64,000 nt of DNA from Formicarius rufipectus (GCA_013399695.1 VXAU01001829.1:1-64000); one strand, 5' to 3'; positions 29,397 to 42,655 are shown, counted from the stretch's first letter. Program-made: numbers and translations. The notes: generated by a model from the letters alone, not told the origin.

Positions 29397-29714
29397 TTTT
29401 TTTTTTTTTTTTTTNNNNNNNNNNNNNNNNNNNNNNNNNNNNNNNNNNNNNNNNNNNNNNNNNNNNNNNNNNNNNNNNNNNNNNNNNNNNNNNNNNNNNN
29501 NNNNNNNNNNNNNNNNNNNNNNNNNNNNNNNNNNNNNNNNNNNNNNNNNNNNNNNNNNNNNNNNNNNNNNNNNNNNNNNNNNNNNNNNNNNNNNNNNNNN
29601 NNNNNNNNNNNNNNNNNNNTTTGGTTTTGGTTTTTTTTTGTTTGGTTTGTTTTTTTTTGTTTTGTTGGTTTTTTTGTTGGTTTTTTTGTTGTTGTTGTTG
29701 TTTTGGTTTTTTTT
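29397..29714. repeat. T-rich / (GTTT)n tract containing an assembly gap
   Basis: Poly-T enters a run of undetermined bases at 29415-29619 and leaves as ttggttttgg-type G/T repeats. The true length is unknown. The frames spanning the gap are meaningless. Confidence 0.95.
29415..29619. other. Assembly gap (205 undetermined bases)
   Basis: A run of n inside a low-complexity tract, consistent with a failure to assemble the repeat. Confidence 0.99.
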
Positions 29715-30479
29715 TAAATTAATAATATTCTCACAATCTTCCAAAATCTGTATATTTAGATAGATTTTCACAATTGGTCCATAGATTATTAAAAAAATCC
29801 TAAGAAAAATATCTGTATTTTTTTTGCTAGAACAGATATTTGCTTCTATGAGAACATATACACAAAGCCACAGGAGCAAGGAAAACTAGAAAATGTTTCA
29901 TATCAGATCATTTGGAAAAAAGAAAAGTATCGTCATTGGAGCACTGTGGGCTCTTCTTGACAGCTTTTAATTCAAAAGCACTGAATAAGCTGGAGAAAGC
30001 AGTTTCAAAAAGTGTTTTTTCTGTGCCAGTATTGAAACAAACTAGCTTAGCAAGAGGAAAACAACATGTAACAAATTTTCTATTTGGCCACATCAAATGC
30101 CTGATCACCATGTATTAATATTCACAGAGCTGGTAGACTAGGCTTAGCTCTTCCTAGTCAATCTGCAGTGGAAATTCTCCATTGTTGAAGATTGCCTTTT
30201 ACCAATACCAGTGATTGCTTCAAGGTATAATATTTTAATATTTTAATTTAATTTGAACACAGATAGCTCTGGTCCAGCAGATTTGCTCACCTAATCTGCT
30301 TAAGGCAATGCCGGAAAAAAACAACAGTTGAGAGTTCTTCACCCCATTTTTCTCTTCCCCATGGCTCTTACATCATGGCTGCGAATGTTATACCATACAG
30401 GTGAGGTTGTATGCCTGTTTAGTCTTTCCAGTTAAAACAGTACTATGCCTATTCCAGGTTGTGTTGTTGCCTGAAATTC

Positions 30480-31015
30480 AGGGGAAAATCTTTCCAAGAC
30501 AATGTTATCTGAGTAAGGTAGAGAGTTCTTTACTTACAGGGTTTTAGGGGTACAAAGTATAGAAAGCATACATGCCCTTCTCTCAGTACCATTTTCGTTT
30601 TCTTCAGGCAGGACTTGAGGTTCTTCATGGCTGGACAAGGGCGGAGCTCCACCTAGTTCAAGGATGCACTCTGGAGATGAGCCAAGTTGAGCATCAATGC
30701 TTCTCCTTAGCATAGGGGTTTTACTAATTTTATAACACTACTTAATTATCCTATCTAAAGGTTGCATCCAATCTGATAATTGTTCATCCCCATAAACTTT
30801 CCAGGTCTGCCCGCCAGCATGCCTTCTCTGAAACTGAGTCAGAGGTATCAGGACCCCTTGTACTTCATCATCTTCTTCACATGACATCTTTCTGTAGCTT
30901 CTCCAAGGTTTACAGGCCTTCTTTCTTGTTTTGGATAAAATGCTATCTTATTACCCTAGTTTTGGTACATGAATTTCAAGCAAAATGTTCTAGCTACTGT
31001 TTTCCCCATAACACA
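30480..31015 (-). mobile_element. Possible LTR fragment
   Basis: A compositionally distinct, GC-richer block (ggcggagctccacc, gtctgcccgccagcatgcc, actgagtcagagg) in AT-rich surroundings, with a short gtaaagaactctctacc stretch on the minus strand where an LTR R-U5 junction would lie. No matching second copy exists in the window, so this rests on general resemblance. Confidence 0.25.
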
Positions 31016-32404
31016 GAGATTCAGGAATGTGTCCTAGAGGTTAGAAGCTATTAGCTATTACTTCTAAATGTACGAAACTATATAACTATGTAAAAATCTA
31101 CGAAATCCTAAGGCAACTGTAATCTGAAAAACAAAGATGTTTTTTGGTTCTGCTTTTTGAGCTCTTGTTTAAAAACGAACAAATTAATCAGCTAGGTTTA
31201 GGTAGGAAATGTTCCATTCAAAACTGCCACTGACAAATGTTTTTTAAGAAGAACAGTGGTAGTTTAGGTTGTTTTTCATTTCTTTCTATTTGCAGCAGAG
31301 GAAGACAGGGTGAATTAATTTGGGACAGAATAGATAGGAAAGATGAGATGGAGCTAATTTAGAAGCTCTATAAAACTGTTTCTCTCTTTTCCTTATACCA
31401 CTTATGACAGAAAAGCAAATGCATGCTCATATTTCTGCTGGCATCAATGGAGTTATTCTGTGAAATAATTTGACCTTCAAATTCTACCATTTCCTTACAC
31501 CTTTTTGAAGTCACAGATATATGCTCTGAATAAACACAGTAATTGTTGTATTTGGTTGCTTATATCTACTCTTCATGTAGGTTGAATTAACTTATTAAGT
31601 GGGAAGGATTAATGTGGGGTGATTGGACACCTCAAATCACGACTCTCCCCCCTCCCCTCAAAGCTGCATCATAATTACTAGTGTTCAAAATATTGTAGCT
31701 GCTATATTTCTCAAATGTTGGCAAGACCTTAAATAAGATTTAGTAAGTGCACTTAAAAGGTTTTTATTGTCATGTGATTAATGCAATTTTTATTAAAAAT
31801 ACAAGTTTTAGTTATGGATACGTATTTTTCAATTTATCTATGGTATAAATATAACATTTAACTGGGTTTTCTTTTCATAACCACAAATTAAGGTGGAAAA
31901 GCTTCTGGAGGTCATGTAAGATACTGCCATCTTTTTAAACATCTGTGCTTCACTTGAATCCCATGACACTACTGCTAACATCCCCAGAGGAAACTAGCTA
32001 GCCTTTCAGCTGAACAACTGAATAGCATCCCGATTCAAGAGCCCATGCGCTAGTGTCTAATGTTATTTGAGGTTTCCCCATCGACCTCCCAAGTCCTTCA
32101 GCTGTTGCACCAGTAAGAGCAGGATCTATCCAGGGTCCTTGTTCTCTCCCCTGCTTCCATGCCACTGTGTCTGGTAAGCTCTAGAGCACGTTGAATGGCA
32201 CTGTACCTTAATGATTAGGCAATCTGAAGAACTATAAGTTACTAAAGATAGACTTCTGTACAGGCAAAACCTGCTGTTAAAGGTTTGAAGTTCCAGCAAT
32301 TTTTGAGCAGCCAACACTATTTGGTAACATCTTTCTATTTCACACACAAATTCTATAATTATGTAGGAAACCTCTGCTTATGTTTATTTAGACCACCGTC
32401 CCTG

Positions 32405-33175
32405 CTCTAAACTTCAACAAGGGAAAATGCCAGATTCTGCACCTGGGATAGAGCAACCCTGGATATATATACAGACGGGGGAAGGAGATTCTGGAAAGCA
32501 GTGCTGCATAAAGGGACCTGGGAGTCCTAGTCAACGGCAAGTTAGTTGAATCTGAGTCAGCAGTGCCCTTGCAGCCAGGAGGGCCAACCTTGTCCTGGGG
32601 GGCATCAGGCAAAGCATCGCCAGCCACTTGAGAGAGGGGATTGTCCCGCTCTGCTCTGCACTGGGGTGGCCTCACCTTGAATATTGTGGGCAGTCTGGGG
32701 TGCCTCTATATAAGAATTATATCAAGCTGTTGGTGAGCATCCAATGGAGGGCAACAATGATGGTGAAGGGCCTTGAGGGGAAGCTGTATGAGGAGTGGCT
32801 GAGAGCACTTGGTCTTTTCAGCCTGGAGAAGAGGAGACTGAGGGGAGACCTCACTGCAGTTACTTCCTTATGAGGGAAAGAGGAGGGGACAGGCCTTGAT
32901 CTCTTCTCTGTGACAGGACCTGAGGGAATGGCCTGAGGCTGTGTCAGGGAAAGTTTAGGTTGCCTATTAGAAAAAAGTTCTTCTCCCAGAGTGTGGCTGG
33001 GCAGTGAAACAGGCTCCCCAGGCAAGTAGTCGCAGCACCAAGCATGACAGAGTTCAAGAAGCATTTGGACAATGCTCTCAGGGACATGGTGTGACTCTTG
33101 GAGATGGCCCTGTGCAGGGCTAGGAGTTGGACTTGACAATGGGCCCCTTCCATCTCACCATATTCTGTGATTCAG
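32405..33175 (+). mobile_element. CR1 LINE, 3' part, about 770 bp
   Basis: Contains tgccagattctgcacctggg, the 'ggagggccaaccttgtcctggggggcatcaggcaaagc' block, tggagggcaacaatgatggtgaagggcc, agcctggagaagaggagactgaggggagacct and a 3' end at tattctgtgattcag. It is related to the copies at 38516-39199 and 50594-50960, with which it shares the ggaggtttaggtt-like and caggctccccaggcaag blocks. Several overlapping open frames here on both strands are remnants or shadows of CR1. Confidence 0.9.
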
Positions 33176-35162
33176 TAATTTTGTGATAATTGCAAATGTT
33201 TGGCATTTCTCTTCTGTAGCCCATTAAAGTGTTTCTCCACTTGATCTTTTGAAGTTGATTCTGTCTAGTTTCATCAGAGAAACCCTGGCACGTATTGATA
33301 TGTTGAACCTAATTAATTTGTCTATTTGTGGTTATTTATTGCCATATAAGATATTCTGAGGTATCTTGCATTTGCCTGTCCCCTTCCTCTAAGTTCTAAG
33401 ACTTAGGTCTTAGTCTTCCATACATTTGGCACTGTATTAACCACCTTTTTGGTGTCTTCCTTGTATACAAGAAGTCCCAGGAAAGTATGCATTTCAAATC
33501 TACTTATTTTCTGGATTATTTTTTGCCCTATTGGCTGAGATTACATCATTCTCTTCTGATTTACTGATGTTCTGTACATAATTGCAACTCTCTTAGGTAA
33601 GAAGTCAGATGCACAGACTACCAACAAAAGTTGATACCTGGAAAAATTATATAGTTCATCAAATGATTATCTGATCTTTGCACTTTGAATTTCACATACA
33701 AACTTTTCTTGATTTAAGCCTATTATGTGGCAATGTTTACCTTACATGGTAAATAGATGTTATATTTGTTGCTCATGTACAAACTGTTCTGGTATTCAAA
33801 GACAAGGACATTCAAAATGATGAAAATCTATTCAAATCCTTAGGATATGGCAGTCTGGAATTTCAGAGATTGGATAGTTATATTAAAGTTTATCATTGTG
33901 ATCCACTTACTTTTAATATTAATTTTTGACATAAGTAAATAAATACCTGGACTGAAGTTATGAAAACAAAATTAGAACTTAATATGTCCTTAATAACATT
34001 AATGTCCTTACATTATTGGGATTTTCCATTTATAAGTAAAGAGCTTTCAAGGTAAACTCTTTTACAAATAGCTTAACATTCAGGGAGAAAAAAAATCAAT
34101 TTTTGTCTCCTTCAAAATATGGAGGAATTAAAATAAGCACAACAGAAAAATAAGTACTTGTCTAAAATCCTGAGTAAATCTCCTGGCTTATTTACTCCCT
34201 CAGAAATAACAAGAATAAATGCATTATGTAATCTGTAATAATAGATCTTTACATTTCTTGAATTACATGAGAGATATTTTATCAAGTATTCCTACTTCTG
34301 CAAAAAGATTTTGTGTCTGGTCTAAACATTAGAGTTGGATACTTTGAAATTCTGGATACAAATGATTTCTTGTCAGTTAGTGAGTCTGCCTTTCAGTCCA
34401 CTGGCATTCAAAATTATTTTACATGACTTGGAAGGAATATAAAGATTTTTCAAGAAATCTGTAAAATGTATGAAAATGTATGTAATTTGCAATTCTTTTT
34501 CCTTTGTAAAATGAAGCTGAATAAATATCTATCACTTGAACAGACTTTTGTTGTCCATGTGAATTTATAAGCAATGAATTCACTGCATTAACAGAGCTAC
34601 ACAATATTATATCTTTGTGCTATTATACTGCAGTTTATGAGCAGGAAGGAATGATTTTTGCAAATATTAGTTTTATCAGAAACTGTCAGAAACCACACCC
34701 TTTATACCTTGAAAATATATTTAGAACATGAAGCATTCTGCTAGATTTAAATCCTTCCTAAATCAATATCAATGTACAATAAAATCTCTTAATTATTCCA
34801 TTTAACTTGTATAATTGCATTTTAAAATATATGTAGTTCACTCAAGGTTATTGTGAAAATATAACCTCAAACTCTTCATAAAAATATTTGTTAAACATTT
34901 AGGCTTGCATCAGATGTTCATAACTTATCCAGACTCTGCTGGTATTTCAATCGAACTGCAGCTACCTGAGCCGTACTTGGGTGTTGGGGCAGTAGCACCC
35001 CAGAATCCATGCCTGGTATAGACAGCAAATAAAGTCAAGCCAGATTCTGATGGCCTAGATTTTATGAATGTATAAGGTAGTATAACTATTTATTTTAACA
35101 TTGCTGCCCAGGGACAAATTGACCCTTGCATTTTTTGTGCGATAACAGAATTTTAAAAACAT

Positions 35163-35217
35163 TAAATAGACCAAAAAAACCACCAAAAAACCCCCCAAAA
35201 AACAGGAAAAAAAAGTG
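35163..35217. repeat. A/C-rich tract
   Basis: Runs of A and short runs of C without clear periodicity. Confidence 0.85.
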
Positions 35218-35785
35218 TTTATTTTTACTGCATATGCATTGATATTCAATACATTTTCATTTTTAAGAAGCTAGTAAGTGCTAGGAAGCTGGAGATGAGG
35301 ACAATAACAGTTTGAAGAGAAAAGAAGATTCACATTATTCTGTATTGTTTCATTTGCAACTGTATAGATTCAGAGTATGAAACACACTATTTAGTACATA
35401 CTTGTCTCTTTGATTGTAGTGCTGGTTTAAACAGTGTACCTTTGTTCAGTGTGATTAACAGGCAAAATCCTGTGCTTACATTACACATTTTTATAGTGTT
35501 GAGGAGGAGACAACTGGCACAATGAGGACAGTATTATGAGACAAAATTTAGCTGCTAAAATGAGTGATAGCTGACAAGGATAACTGTTAAAGGATCCAAT
35601 AGGCCAAAGAAAAAAATCAGAAGCCAAAGGAGACAAAACATGCTGTGAAGGAAACAGTTTATAAAAGACAGATTCTGGCCTTTTGGGAAAGCTAAAGGGA
35701 AATAGAGGAAGATAAAGGCATTTGCTGTTTCTGCTTCTGATAACAGCAGAAAGAGGAGAGTGAGACTGTCAGTACAGCATTTTCA

Positions 35786-35805
35786 GTAAATAAATAAATA
35801 AATAC
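35786..35805. repeat. (TAAA)n microsatellite
   Basis: Five tetramer units. Confidence 0.9.
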
Positions 35806-38515
35806 AACCATGCTGGCAGCAGTCAGGTTAAGTTTGATATGTTAAGACATCATAGAGGAGACTGCCACTGAGATTTCCAACCTGCTCTTCTGCCTTAGAG
35901 GGGTGAGACAACATTTGTTAAAATATTCAAACTTTGGTAGGCTTTTACAATCCAAAAGGAGCTTGTGAAACTTTAGAATATTAGCTGTCACTGCTTGAAT
36001 GCTCTTCTTCCTGTAGATTTTTAAACCTTTTAATGTTGATTCCATGCCTGAAACTCAAGATTAATTCACATGGGAAATCAAGGGAACAATTTAGCTGATT
36101 TCATGTAGTCATATATCACTATTTAAATTACTAAAATGCACTCTACACACCCATAGGGTTGGCCTATATGACACTAGACCTGCAAGAGTATTGAGAAATC
36201 TGTGGGTAGCAGGTATCAACCACGTGTGCATATATAGTATCTAAAATGTCAGCATGTTCAGACACTAGAATTACACACTTTCCTTCACTTTTAGTAAGAA
36301 TTATGTACTTAATAGATGTTGAACCTCAGTTACTCCCCAGAATCTCCCTCAAGATTGCATTTTCTATCCATGGAAATAGTGACTATGCAAGGATAGCTGT
36401 CTGCGTTTGTGTTTTGCATGCACAAGCAGGACCAGAAGATAAGCATGCCGTAGTATAGTACTAAGACTGTATGTTATCTCCCAGCAAGGTGTTTGTTTTT
36501 TGTCTGCAAGGACCTCATAGGAAAAGCTGTTTGGACTTGAACTCTGAAGCCTCTAAGGCAATCTTTGAGGTAGGCACAAGGTACTGCCTGACTTATCACA
36601 TTGCACTGTAATTTAGAGGTCATATCACTGAAGTCATTAAGGTCACACAAATCCAAGCCATGGGGAGAAGAGGAAATAGAGAGGCCTAATGAATTATATA
36701 AAGGTAGCATTTCTGCTGCAATTGCTGCTGCTCTGTATTCCAAGTTACATATTTCTCAACAAATTGTACATGCTTTAGGATTTCAGCAAGACTTTGCATG
36801 CATTCCCATGTACTCCCACTGGTAGAGGAGGTAAAGAATTTATTACTAACAAATTATTTTCCATGTTCAGAACTATATTGAGCAAGTTATGCATAAAAAG
36901 AAAAAACATGACCTCAAAATAAATAATAAGTTATATCTGACAAAAAATATTCTGCTTGAAAAAAAAGTAATAGCATATCAACAAAACGTATAACACTTTC
37001 ATCAAACAATAGATCCATTTTCCTGATCAAGCATTTTGTGTCATCTGAATAATGTCATTCAATCTGGATAATCAGATTAAGTCTACTTTGCCCCAGTTAC
37101 TAGTTATTATTTTGATATCTTCTTTTTAAAACACTAGTTCTCCAAGGAGGTTTAGAGTAATGCCTTTGAAGACTTAATTTTACTGAAATGATTATAGCAA
37201 TAAAAAGAATACAAAAAAAATCATAGAAGTTTGCCAAGATGTTTTCTAGCTATCCTAGATAAGATAATGATATTAATATCCTTCTAGAGATGTGTTATTT
37301 GCTCTAACCTAAACCAGGAAAAATTAGAATTATCTCCTGGTCCCCATTTAGTAAATCATAAGAAAAACATCTTTAGAAGAACAAATTCAGTCTGAAATAG
37401 GAAAAGAAAAAAATTTCGCCGAGATTATTATCCTGTTCCTTATCATAAGTTAGCTTTTCCTTGGCTGTCTATGAATCCTATTCACAAAGAAACTTGGGCA
37501 CAGAATTGATTTTATAAACCTGAATCATTCACTTTGCATTCCTGTAAAATACAAGGAAAAATTTTGATACCTCTTATTGTGATACACAAAATCTATCTTC
37601 ATGAGTTTGAAATGAAAATAAAACACAGAAAAATGTTTAAAACACCTATTCTCAAATTATCACAAGCCAATACTCTGGGAAAGCTGCTTTAGTTGCACCT
37701 GTGCTAAAATCTAAACTAGAACCAAGGCAAAGTATAATAGAACAGCTTATGCCAAACTCTCTGAATTTACAAAACAACAACTAATCCTGAAGTTGCTTCA
37801 TGGTCCATGCCTAATTCTGAGTTATGCCCATGATCAAAACACATGCCAAAGGCCTTTATAAGAGTACAGTGGGATAAATGATCAATTTTCAGCCTGAGAA
37901 GANGAAGATTCCCTGCCACAGTTTAATTCACGACTGTAGAAATATCTTAGAAATTATACTAAATTTCAGTGCTTTTCATTTCAATATCAGATATTGTGAG
38001 CAAAGTCTGAACTGCTACAACTGTGAAGCCCATTCTGAAATTTGACATGACTTTTTCAGTCCATTCTAACATTGGAATGATTGATCTTACTGTATCTAAC
38101 ATTTGGTGTGCATTAGCACAGACACCAGATGTAGTGATCCTGTTCACAAGACAATTGTGTATTGAGCAACTAGTGATCAATGCAGCAGTTAAACTGAGTA
38201 AGTCCAGGTCTGTGCTGTCACCATTTTACCATGTGCAATGCTGTGCCTTCACCTGAAAGTCCAGCAAGAAGTTTTCATGTAACCTGCTTTGTACGTGACA
38301 GCAGAAATGACACATAGCATAGTTTTATTCTAAGAAAATCTTAATCCAGATCAAGATACCGAAAAAGGAAGGATTTCTCTCCAGGGGTGGGATCTTCTCA
38401 CTTTTCCATGGGTTAATTCATCTGGAGTCATTTTGAGGGTGTGTGAACACAGGGTACGCAGCATCTGAGGGGACATAATGTTTACCCACTCATTCAGCTT
38501 CATGCCAATTCCCTT

Positions 38516-39199
38516 GGCTCCTGTCACTGATTCTCAGAGAGAAAAGATCAGTGTCTGTACCTCTGGTTCCCCTTGTGAGGAAGCTGCAATGTCTCCCTTC
38601 AGTCTCCTCCAGCCTGAAAATGTCAAATGCCTTCAACCACTCCTCATACGTCTTGTGCTCAAGGCCCTTTACCATCTTTGTTGCCCTCCTTTGGAAACTC
38701 TTTAAGAGCTGAGTATCTTTCTTGCAGTGCCCAAAACTGCACAGAATATCCAAGGTGAGGCCGTCCCAGTCTGACCCAAGGCAGGTCAGAATGGAACAAT
38801 CCCCTCCCTCAAGTGGCTGGCGATGCTGTACCTGATGCCCCCCAGCACAGGGTTGGCCCTCCTGGCTGCCTGGGCACTGCTGACTCAGGTTCAACTTGTC
38901 ATCGACCAGGATCTCCAGGTCCCCTTCTGCAGTGCTGCTTTCCAGCACCTCTTTCCCCGGTATGTACACACATCCAGGTTTGCCCCTTTTCAGGTGCAGA
39001 ATCTGGCACTTATCTCTATCTAGATGTATGCTGGACATTTAGTCCAGGAGGATACTGTGAAAGACAATATTAAAAATCTCTCTGAAATCCAAAAAGATTA
39101 CATCAACTGGATTCCCTTGGTCAGCTAGGTAGGTTACCTTGTTACAAAAAGAAACTATTTGAGAAATAAGATTTTGCCTTCTTGAAGCCATGCTTAGTG
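38516..39199 (-). mobile_element. CR1 LINE with internal deletion, truncated at its 3' end
   Basis: On the minus strand, 39199 to about 39050 encodes reverse-transcriptase remnants (HGFKKAKSYF, then NPVDVIFLDF where CR1 has the DFSKAFD region). The sequence then jumps to the region after the catalytic motif (DKCQILHLKRGKPG, near 39020) and continues to ...DTDLF near 38540. The FADD catalytic box and several hundred bases around it are therefore missing. The 3' UTR end is also absent. The 182-codon open frame at 38490-39038 is mainly this CR1 remnant and does not encode a host protein. Confidence 0.88.
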
Positions 39200-39255
39200 T
39201 TATATAATATATAATAATCTAATCCAACCAAAAAAGCCTCCTTTATTGAGGAATT

Positions 39256-40370
39256 CAGAGAATCACAGAATCAAGATTGAAATAGACCTTTGAGATCATC
39301 TAGTCCAACCATCAACGTAGCACCACCATAATCACCCCTAAACCATTTCTGATGCCTGGCCAATCTTTCAGTGATTTTTTTTTTTCCTAAGATCTAATCT
39401 TAGTCTTTCCAGGTGCAATTTAAGGTCATTTCTTAACCCCCTTTCACTTGAGACATGGTAGAAGAGATTAATCTCCACCTTACTGCTTGCACCCTTTGGG
39501 TAGCTGTAAAGAACCATGAGGTTTCCCCTATGCGTCCCCTTCTCTGGTCTAAACACCACCAGCTCCCTCAACTCCTCATAAGACTTGTGCTCCAAACCCT
39601 TCACTAGCTATGCGCCCTTCTCTGGGCACAGTCCAGCACCTCTGTATCCCTCTTGAAGTGAAAGGCACAAAATGGAACGCAGTACTCAAAGTCTGGTCGT
39701 ACCAGTGTTGAGTACAGTGTGAAAATCTCTTCCCTAATCCTGTTGGCCACACTGTTTCTGAAACAAGACAGAATGCCATTGGCCTTCTTGACCATCTAGG
39801 CACACTGCTGGCTCATATTCAGCTGGCTGTCAAACAACACCACTAAGTCCATTTCTGCTGAGCTGCTCCCAAGCCACTTCTCCAAGCCTGTAGCACTGCA
39901 TAGGGTTGTTGCCATCCAAATGCAGGACCAGGAACTTGGCCTTACCGAACCTCATGCAGGTGGCCTCAGACCATTGATCCAGTCTGTCAAGATCTCTGTA
40001 GAGTCTTCCTACCCTGCAGCAGATCAAAGCTCCCAACTAACTTGGTGTCATCTTTGAACCTACTGAAGATGTGCTCAATCCCCTCATCCAAACCATTGAC
40101 ACAGAGGTTAAACAGCATTGGCTCAAATACACTGGCCCTGGGGAACAACCCTAGTGATCGGGCAACAACTGGATTTAGTTCCACTCATCACTACACTCAG
40201 AGCCCAGCCATCCAGACACTTTTTCACCCAGCAAAGAGTACACACGTGCAGACAGCTTCTCCAGGAGAATATTGTGGGAGATGATGTCAAATACTTTACT
40301 GTAGTCTAGACAGACAACATCCACAGCCCTTCCCTCATCTACTAAGCATGTCACTTCGTCCTAGAAGGAG
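39256..40370 (-). mobile_element. CR1 LINE, longest copy, with reverse-transcriptase remnant
   Basis: The plus strand opens with cagagaatcacagaatc, the reversed 3' end, and continues into the coding part of the second reading frame. On the minus strand the catalytic box reads FKDDTKL (40039-40058) where active CR1 has FADDTKL, and GLDEGIEHIFSRF precedes it. Downstream are MRFGKAKFLVLHL and the HMSQQ-like blocks. Stops and frameshifts break the frame and the alanine of FADD is replaced, so it is inactive. It lies about 55 bases from another minus-strand CR1 of a different subgroup. Confidence 0.93.
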
Positions 40371-41433
40371 AATTCAATACTACTTTCTCCCATAATTTCA
40401 TAATGAAATATGTATTAATTGAAAAAAAACCATAACAGTTTAAGAGCTAAACTTTCTTTACTTGATATGACAAAAACATACTCATGAATTAAGACAGAAT
40501 TTGCAAACTAATTACATGAAGACAGGCATGCATATAGATTTCATAGGTTTTTCTAAAGGTAAATCATGCACCTTGTGTTTTCTCTTACATGTGAGCAATA
40601 AATCACTGGAATACTGGAATATGAACATAATAACAATTCAATAAGTAGTAAAGATTGTTTTTGAATGTTAATACCCTGGGTTTAGGTATATCAGGGTTTT
40701 TTTCCTAATATCAATTCAGTACAACACAGAAGAGTTCAAAACATGGAATCACTTTTACAAATCCAGTAAGTAACTGATTTTGAATAAACTTCAGAAGTTT
40801 CTCTTGTATTTTATGAAATTTAAAACTTCCTTCAAATATTTTTTGTAAAAAGTATGTCTGTACACAGCATATAAATTTGGTCTGTTGTATAAAAACCTAG
40901 CCTGTATTTTCTTGGTCCCATGGTTGTCATCTGAAGAACTGTTTTGTGAAAAACTGAGTTCAGCAAAGAGAGAGTCTTATAATGATTTTTATATAAAGTG
41001 TTAACGATTTTTTTTTAACCAAGTAGAGGAGAATATTCAGGATAGATGGGACAAGATTCTGAGCACATACCTACAACTGAGCAAGTCACTTCAGGCTTCC
41101 ATATTTGAAGGTGAACAATAAACAAGTGCAAGGTTCCAGTCTGCTTGGGAGTTTAGGGGAAGGTGGATTTACTCTGTGTGGTGTGTAGGATTAAAAACAA
41201 AATTCTCAGGAGGTTCAGTAACAATTTTAACTTGCAAACTTTAGAACATTCCAACTGAATAAGCATTTGACAAATTTTAACTTGGCCTTCTCTAACTTAT
41301 CCAGACAGAATAAGGCCTTTAAGGCATCAATTGGAATCTTTTGGTCCAGCTTACACTGTATTTTAAGGAGAAGAAAGAAGGGAAAAGAAGTGAAAAAAAT
41401 AGATAGCCACCACTCAATTTAGTGAGAAAATAG
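40371..41433. other. No gene seen
   Basis: AT-rich sequence between the CR1 pair and the GC-richer block; nothing recognised. Confidence 0.6.
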
Positions 41434-42394
41434 GTGTTTTGTAACGAAGGGCTTACAGGAACAACATACAACCAAAGAAAATATTCTACAAAAGTGTTAC
41501 ATCAGGCTACTAGGAACAGAAGGACTTCCCTGCCTCCCTCCAAACAGCATTCCGAGCTCTGCTTTTACGCTGTTCCAAGGGTTTTACCAGCCCTCAGGCA
41601 CTGCTGTGGAGTAGGGAACTTTTGCTGCGCTAACTCACAACTTAAGTGAAATACTACAAGTGGCTTTAAGACACACACAGGAGGAAGAAAGGAGTAAAGA
41701 AAAAGGAAGAGAGGAGAAAAAATATAGTTACCTCCAAGAGGTCACATGTTGGCAGCTTTCAGAAGAGCTGGAAGAGCAAGGTGAAGACCTCCTGCATGTC
41801 TGTTTACAGACTTTGGCCACATCCCCAAGGTGGCACATCTGTGTCCTGTCCCCCCCTCACACAGGGAGAGGTGCCACAGCCAAGCAGAGTCTCCAGGCAC
41901 TGAGGTGAGGGCAGGCTACCAGGACAACCTTATTCATGGATGGCTGCCTCCCATGCCCTGTGCCTTCCAGCCATGGACGCCCTGTTGGTTCCAGCCTTAC
42001 TGTCTGTAGTGGCATGGCATGTGCCTGCAGGCTCAAGTACAGCCCTTCCCCACAGCCCAGACACACAGAAGGCGGTTGATTCAACCCATCAATCAAAGAA
42101 CCCGGTGAGATACAAGTCTAGACTCTAATACCTGCATTTTACACAGAGCTAGAATGTTCCTGACAAGTCCGTGCAGTCAGCCGACATTTCAGGGCTTGAG
42201 GTGGTCCCATTACAGTGCAGGACTGCAGCTGAATTTTCAAATGCTTCTGTGCTTCCCAGTGCAGTGTGAGAAGGCTCAAAGGGGTGGGGTTTCAGTGCAC
42301 CACCCCACCTTTGTACAGCTCACCTTGTTACTCCACCGCTTCCCACCTGGTAGTTTTGAGCCTGTCAGCTGTTCCTCCAGCCTCCTACAACAAG
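41434..42394. other. GC-richer block upstream of the exon candidate
   Basis: This kilobase is visibly GC-richer than its surroundings (for example 41800-42080, with runs such as gtccccccctcacacaggg). It has an acceptor-like ctgtccccccctcacacag at 41860 and a donor-like gaggtgagggc 39 bases later, and several open frames on both strands, none with a protein I recognise. It lacks CpG clustering, so a CpG-island promoter is not supported. It could hold noncoding exons or be an old repeat. Confidence 0.3.
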
Positions 42395-42450
42395 GAAGAA
42401 CTGATACAGTCTGTTTAAGATGCCACATTTCAGATGAGATGAATTACATC
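42395..42450 (+). repeat. Possible ancient amniote SINE/LINE fragment
   Basis: ctgtttaagatgccacatttcagatgagatg resembles a block I recall from old repeats shared by amniotes (the 'gatgccacctttcagatgagacgt' type). It is about 200 bases upstream of the exon candidate at 42656. The match is short and from memory. Confidence 0.3.
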
Positions 42451-42655
42451 ATTTAAGTATCCATTTTATAGTGAAGGCATTCTATGCAGATAATCCTAAT
42501 GCAAGATATTCATCTGACTTCAAGTTCTGTCATGGTATTTATTTGAATAGGCAGAAGCAAATGAAGAGTTCTGAGTATAGGAAACTGTTCATTATTCGTA
42601 GAAAAGTTAAGTGTCTTTTTAAGGAAGCATAACTAAATGAGGATTTTTATTTCAG

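Larger units (their letters stand above)
33176..38515. other. No gene seen
   Basis: AT-rich. 36240-36830 and 37950-38260 have overlapping open frames on both strands with no recognisable product. One undetermined base lies at 37903. Confidence 0.55.

Noticed and set aside
29264..29879. Long open frames across the gap on both strands
   Set aside because: Their length comes from undetermined bases and poly-T/G-T repeat.
37895..37910. CR1-like stub ttcagcctgagaagang
   Set aside because: Only about 15 bases, including an undetermined base; flanks do not continue as CR1.
38490..39038. 182-codon open frame, minus strand
   Set aside because: Mostly CR1 second-frame remnant with an internal deletion, not a host gene.
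41940..42128. Promoter or first exon in the GC-richer block
   Set aside because: CpG content is low and no TATA or initiator arrangement stands out.
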